This document shows, piece by piece, positions 5,755 through 7,351 of a stretch of 7,351 nucleotides of DNA. How positions within the stretch are numbered: the first letter of the stretch is position 1; the number at the start of each line of letters is the position of its first letter. A model generated the notes under the pieces. The model saw only the letters and a list, made by a program, of their open reading frames with translations, was not told where the DNA came from and searched no databases. The translations under genes were made by a program, and so were the position numbers. Source of the DNA: JAKEHZ01 sp035280505 (GTDB lineage Bacteria; Acidobacteriota; Blastocatellia; RBC074); NCBI GenBank assembly GCA_035280505.1, contig DATEFT010000486.1, positions 1-7,351 of the forward strand, given 5' to 3'.

Positions 5755-7242
5755 ATGAACAACTCGACGATCGAGGAAGACAATCGGGCCGCGCTCGATC
5801 TGATCTTCCCCGACTTTTCCGGAACCGATGAATCATCCGGATATGCGCAGGGCTTTAAATATATGCGCCGCCGTGTCTGGAACGCGGTGGCGTTGGGGAT
5901 GGGCGACGCCATCGCCATCAGCCTGGCGCTCCTGTTGGCCGGCACAGTGAGAAAGGTCTGGTTTGGGGCTTCGATGATCCCGATCTGGGGCTGGCTGGTG
6001 ATCTTCGCCTGGTGGGCGGTCGCGGTCGGGCAACGGTTGTTACCCAGTTGGGGGTTGGGGCCGGTGGAAGAGCTGCGTCGGGTGGCGATCTTGCTGGCGG
6101 GAGTTTACGGCGCCGAGGCCGTGGCGATCTTCCTGGCCAAGGAATCGGAACAGGTCAGCCGCATTGTGCTACTGGGAGCATTTCTGATCAGCGTGGTGCT
6201 GGTTCCCCTCTCCCGCCTGGCCATTAAGCGGGCCCTGATCGCCCGGGGAGCCTGGGGAGTCCCCACCGTGGTCTACGGCGATCCCAAGAGCGCGGCGCGG
6301 ATCATCCAATCGCTGCGGGAACAGAAGTCGGCCGGTTACATTCCGATCGGAGTCTTCAGCGACGAGGCGGAGGCCTGGGAGACCCAGATCGAAGGGCTTC
6401 CGGTCTTCGGTCCGTCCGATCTGGCGACCTCCCGAGCGCCGGTGGCGATCCTGGCGACCCGTGGTCTGACGCGGTGGCGAGCCATGGAGCTGCTCGACGG
6501 GCCGCTCTCGTCCTATCGCCATCTCATCTTTCAGCCGGACCTCTTCGAGATGCAGTCAGGGTGGGTGCGGGTCAGCGACCTGGGCGGGATGCCCGGCCTG
6601 GAGATGCCGCTCAATCTGTTGGACCCGATGGCCCGCTGGTTCAAGTCTTTCCTGGAACTCTCGCTGGTGATCCTCACGGCTCCGTTCTGGGGCCCGATCT
6701 GCCTGGTGCTGGCGGTGCTGATCCGGCTGGAAGACCGCGCCAACCCGTACTTCCTGCAGGAACGAATCGGCAAGAACGGCAAGGCGTTCCGCATGCGCAA
6801 GTTCAGAACCATGGTCCCCAACGCCGAAGAGGTCCTGCGGAAACGGCTGGAGGAAGACCCTCAACTGGCCTGGGAATGGGAGACCAACTTCAAGCTTCAG
6901 AACGATCCCCGAATCACCCGAATCGGCAAGATTCTGCGCAAGACCTCTCTCGATGAACTGCCGCAACTGATCAATGTGCTGAAAGGCGAGATGTCGCTGG
7001 TCGGGCCGAGGCCGCTGCCGTCCTACCATCATCTCGAACTGGCGTCCCAGGTCCGGAACCTGCGCGAACGGGTCCGCCCCGGTCTGACCGGACTCTGGCA
7101 AGTTTCAGGGCGCAGCCGCGCAGGAACCGTCGGGATGGAGAAATGGGATGCCTACTATGTCCGCAACTGGAGCGTCTGGCTCGACGTCGTCATCCTGGCG
7201 CGAACGGTCAAGGTCGTGACCGACAGAACAGGCGCGTATTAA
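5755..7242 (+). CDS. wbaP: WbaP-type undecaprenyl-phosphate sugar-1-phosphate transferase
   Basis: A 495-aa polyisoprenyl-phosphate hexose-1-phosphate transferase that starts repeat-unit synthesis by moving a sugar-1-phosphate (galactose in characterised WbaP) from a UDP-sugar to undecaprenyl phosphate in the inner membrane. Four N-terminal hydrophobic segments lie near 44-64, 75-96, 107-127 and 134-152. A Rossmann-like middle domain begins at VPTVVYGDPKSA (169-180) and includes GYIPIGVF (194-201). The catalytic domain starts with a hydrophobic, probably re-entrant helix (299-324), followed by KFRTM (349-353), NDPRITRIG (383-391), SLDELPQL (398-405) with catalytic D400/E401, GPRP (417-420) and RPGLTGLWQVSGRS (441-454). 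The extra acidic stretch before NDPRITRIG and the GAY C-terminus fit WbaP rather than short PglC forms. Start ATG 5755 follows AAGGG (5742-5746) by 8 nt. The sugar could also be glucose; family assignment is firm. Confidence 0.93.
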   Translation: MNNSTIEEDNRAALDLIFPDFSGTDESSGYAQGFKYMRRRVWNAVALGMGDAIAISLALLLAGTVRKVWFGASMIPIWGWLVIFAWWAVAVGQRLLPSWGLGPVEELRRVAILLAGVYGAEAVAIFLAKESEQVSRIVLLGAFLISVVLVPLSRLAIKRALIARGAWGVPTVVYGDPKSAARIIQSLREQKSAGYIPIGVFSDEAEAWETQIEGLPVFGPSDLATSRAPVAILATRGLTRWRAMELLDGPLSSYRHLIFQPDLFEMQSGWVRVSDLGGMPGLEMPLNLLDPMARWFKSFLELSLVILTAPFWGPICLVLAVLIRLEDRANPYFLQERIGKNGKAFRMRKFRTMVPNAEEVLRKRLEEDPQLAWEWETNFKLQNDPRITRIGKILRKTSLDELPQLINVLKGEMSLVGPRPLPSYHHLELASQVRNLRERVRPGLTGLWQVSGRSRAGTVGMEKWDAYYVRNWSVWLDVVILARTVKVVTDRTGAY

Positions 7243-7245
7243 TTG

Positions 7246-7349
7246 GAGCCCGCGAAGCGGGCGAAAGCATAAAGCCCTGGGTTCCGCGCTGCGCGCTCCA
7301 CCCAGGGTCGATCGGGAATGACGACGAGCCCACGGAGTGGGCGATAGCA
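7246..7349. repeat. GC-rich hairpin repeat cluster downstream of wbaP
   Basis: Two 24-nt direct copies (7246-7269 and 7326-7349) each form a 6-bp stem with a 3-nt loop: GCCCGC/GCGGGC (7248-7253 with 7257-7262) and GCCCAC/GTGGGC (7328-7333 with 7337-7342), both followed by GAWAGCA. Between them CCCTGGGT (7275-7282) pairs with ACCCAGGG (7300-7307), with an inner GCGC/GCGC stem (7286-7289 with 7293-7296) and symmetric TCC/TCC bulges. No T-tract follows, so an intrinsic terminator is not clear. I recall similar GC-rich motifs from planctomycete and verrucomicrobial genomes but cannot confirm it. The cluster starts 3 nt after the wbaP stop and may continue past the window edge. Confidence 0.75.
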
Positions 7350-7351
7350 AC

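Noticed and set aside
7105..7350. - strand frame of 81 codons over the wbaP end and hairpin cluster
   Set aside because: Half is antisense to wbaP and half is the hairpin repeat; no domain or ribosome site is visible.

Overview
The window is a stretch of a bacterial exopolysaccharide, capsule or O-antigen biosynthesis locus, with every gene on the + strand. It holds seven genes: the last codons of a probable polysaccharide polymerase or ligase membrane protein, a GT4 glycosyltransferase, a CE4-type polysaccharide deacetylase, a second GT4 glycosyltransferase, a WecG/TagA/CpsF glycosyltransferase, a GDP-mannose 3,5-epimerase-like sugar-nucleotide enzyme, and a WbaP-type initiating sugar-phosphate transferase. 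The DNA is GC-rich (about 60% or more over most of the window by eye). The gene set suggests an envelope-rich, probably Gram-negative environmental bacterium. I cannot name the lineage. The intergenic repeats resemble a style I associate with uncultivated or PVC-like lineages, but that is a weak clue.

Layout: the upstream gene ends at 104 and the first GT4 starts at 115, its Shine-Dalgarno overlapping the previous stop codon. The first GT4 and the deacetylase overlap by ATGA (1392-1395), as do the WecG-type enzyme and the epimerase (4603-4606). These tight junctions point to one operon. The other gaps (2325-2571, 3748-3784, 5614-5754, 7243-7351) all hold repeats: 7-nt or 10-nt word arrays, usually folded into long palindromes, or GC-rich small hairpins.

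Pathway (inference from families): WbaP loads a hexose-1-phosphate onto undecaprenyl phosphate at the inner membrane, the WecG-type enzyme and the two GT4 enzymes extend the repeat unit, and the epimerase turns GDP-mannose into GDP-L-galactose or GDP-L-gulose as donor for one residue. The deacetylase would remove acetyl groups from an N-acetylated sugar or intermediate, and the upstream membrane protein would polymerise or ligate the units. No flippase, chain-length regulator or export protein lies in the window.

The enzymes belong to known families. The less ordinary content is between them: a near-perfect 35-bp-arm palindrome of 10-nt units (5616-5723), a 20-bp-arm palindrome of 7-nt units ending 9 nt before a start codon that has no Shine-Dalgarno (2474-2562), two diverged copies of a CGCGAAA-type core, and a pair of 24-nt hairpin units in which a base-pair swap keeps the stem intact (7246-7349).
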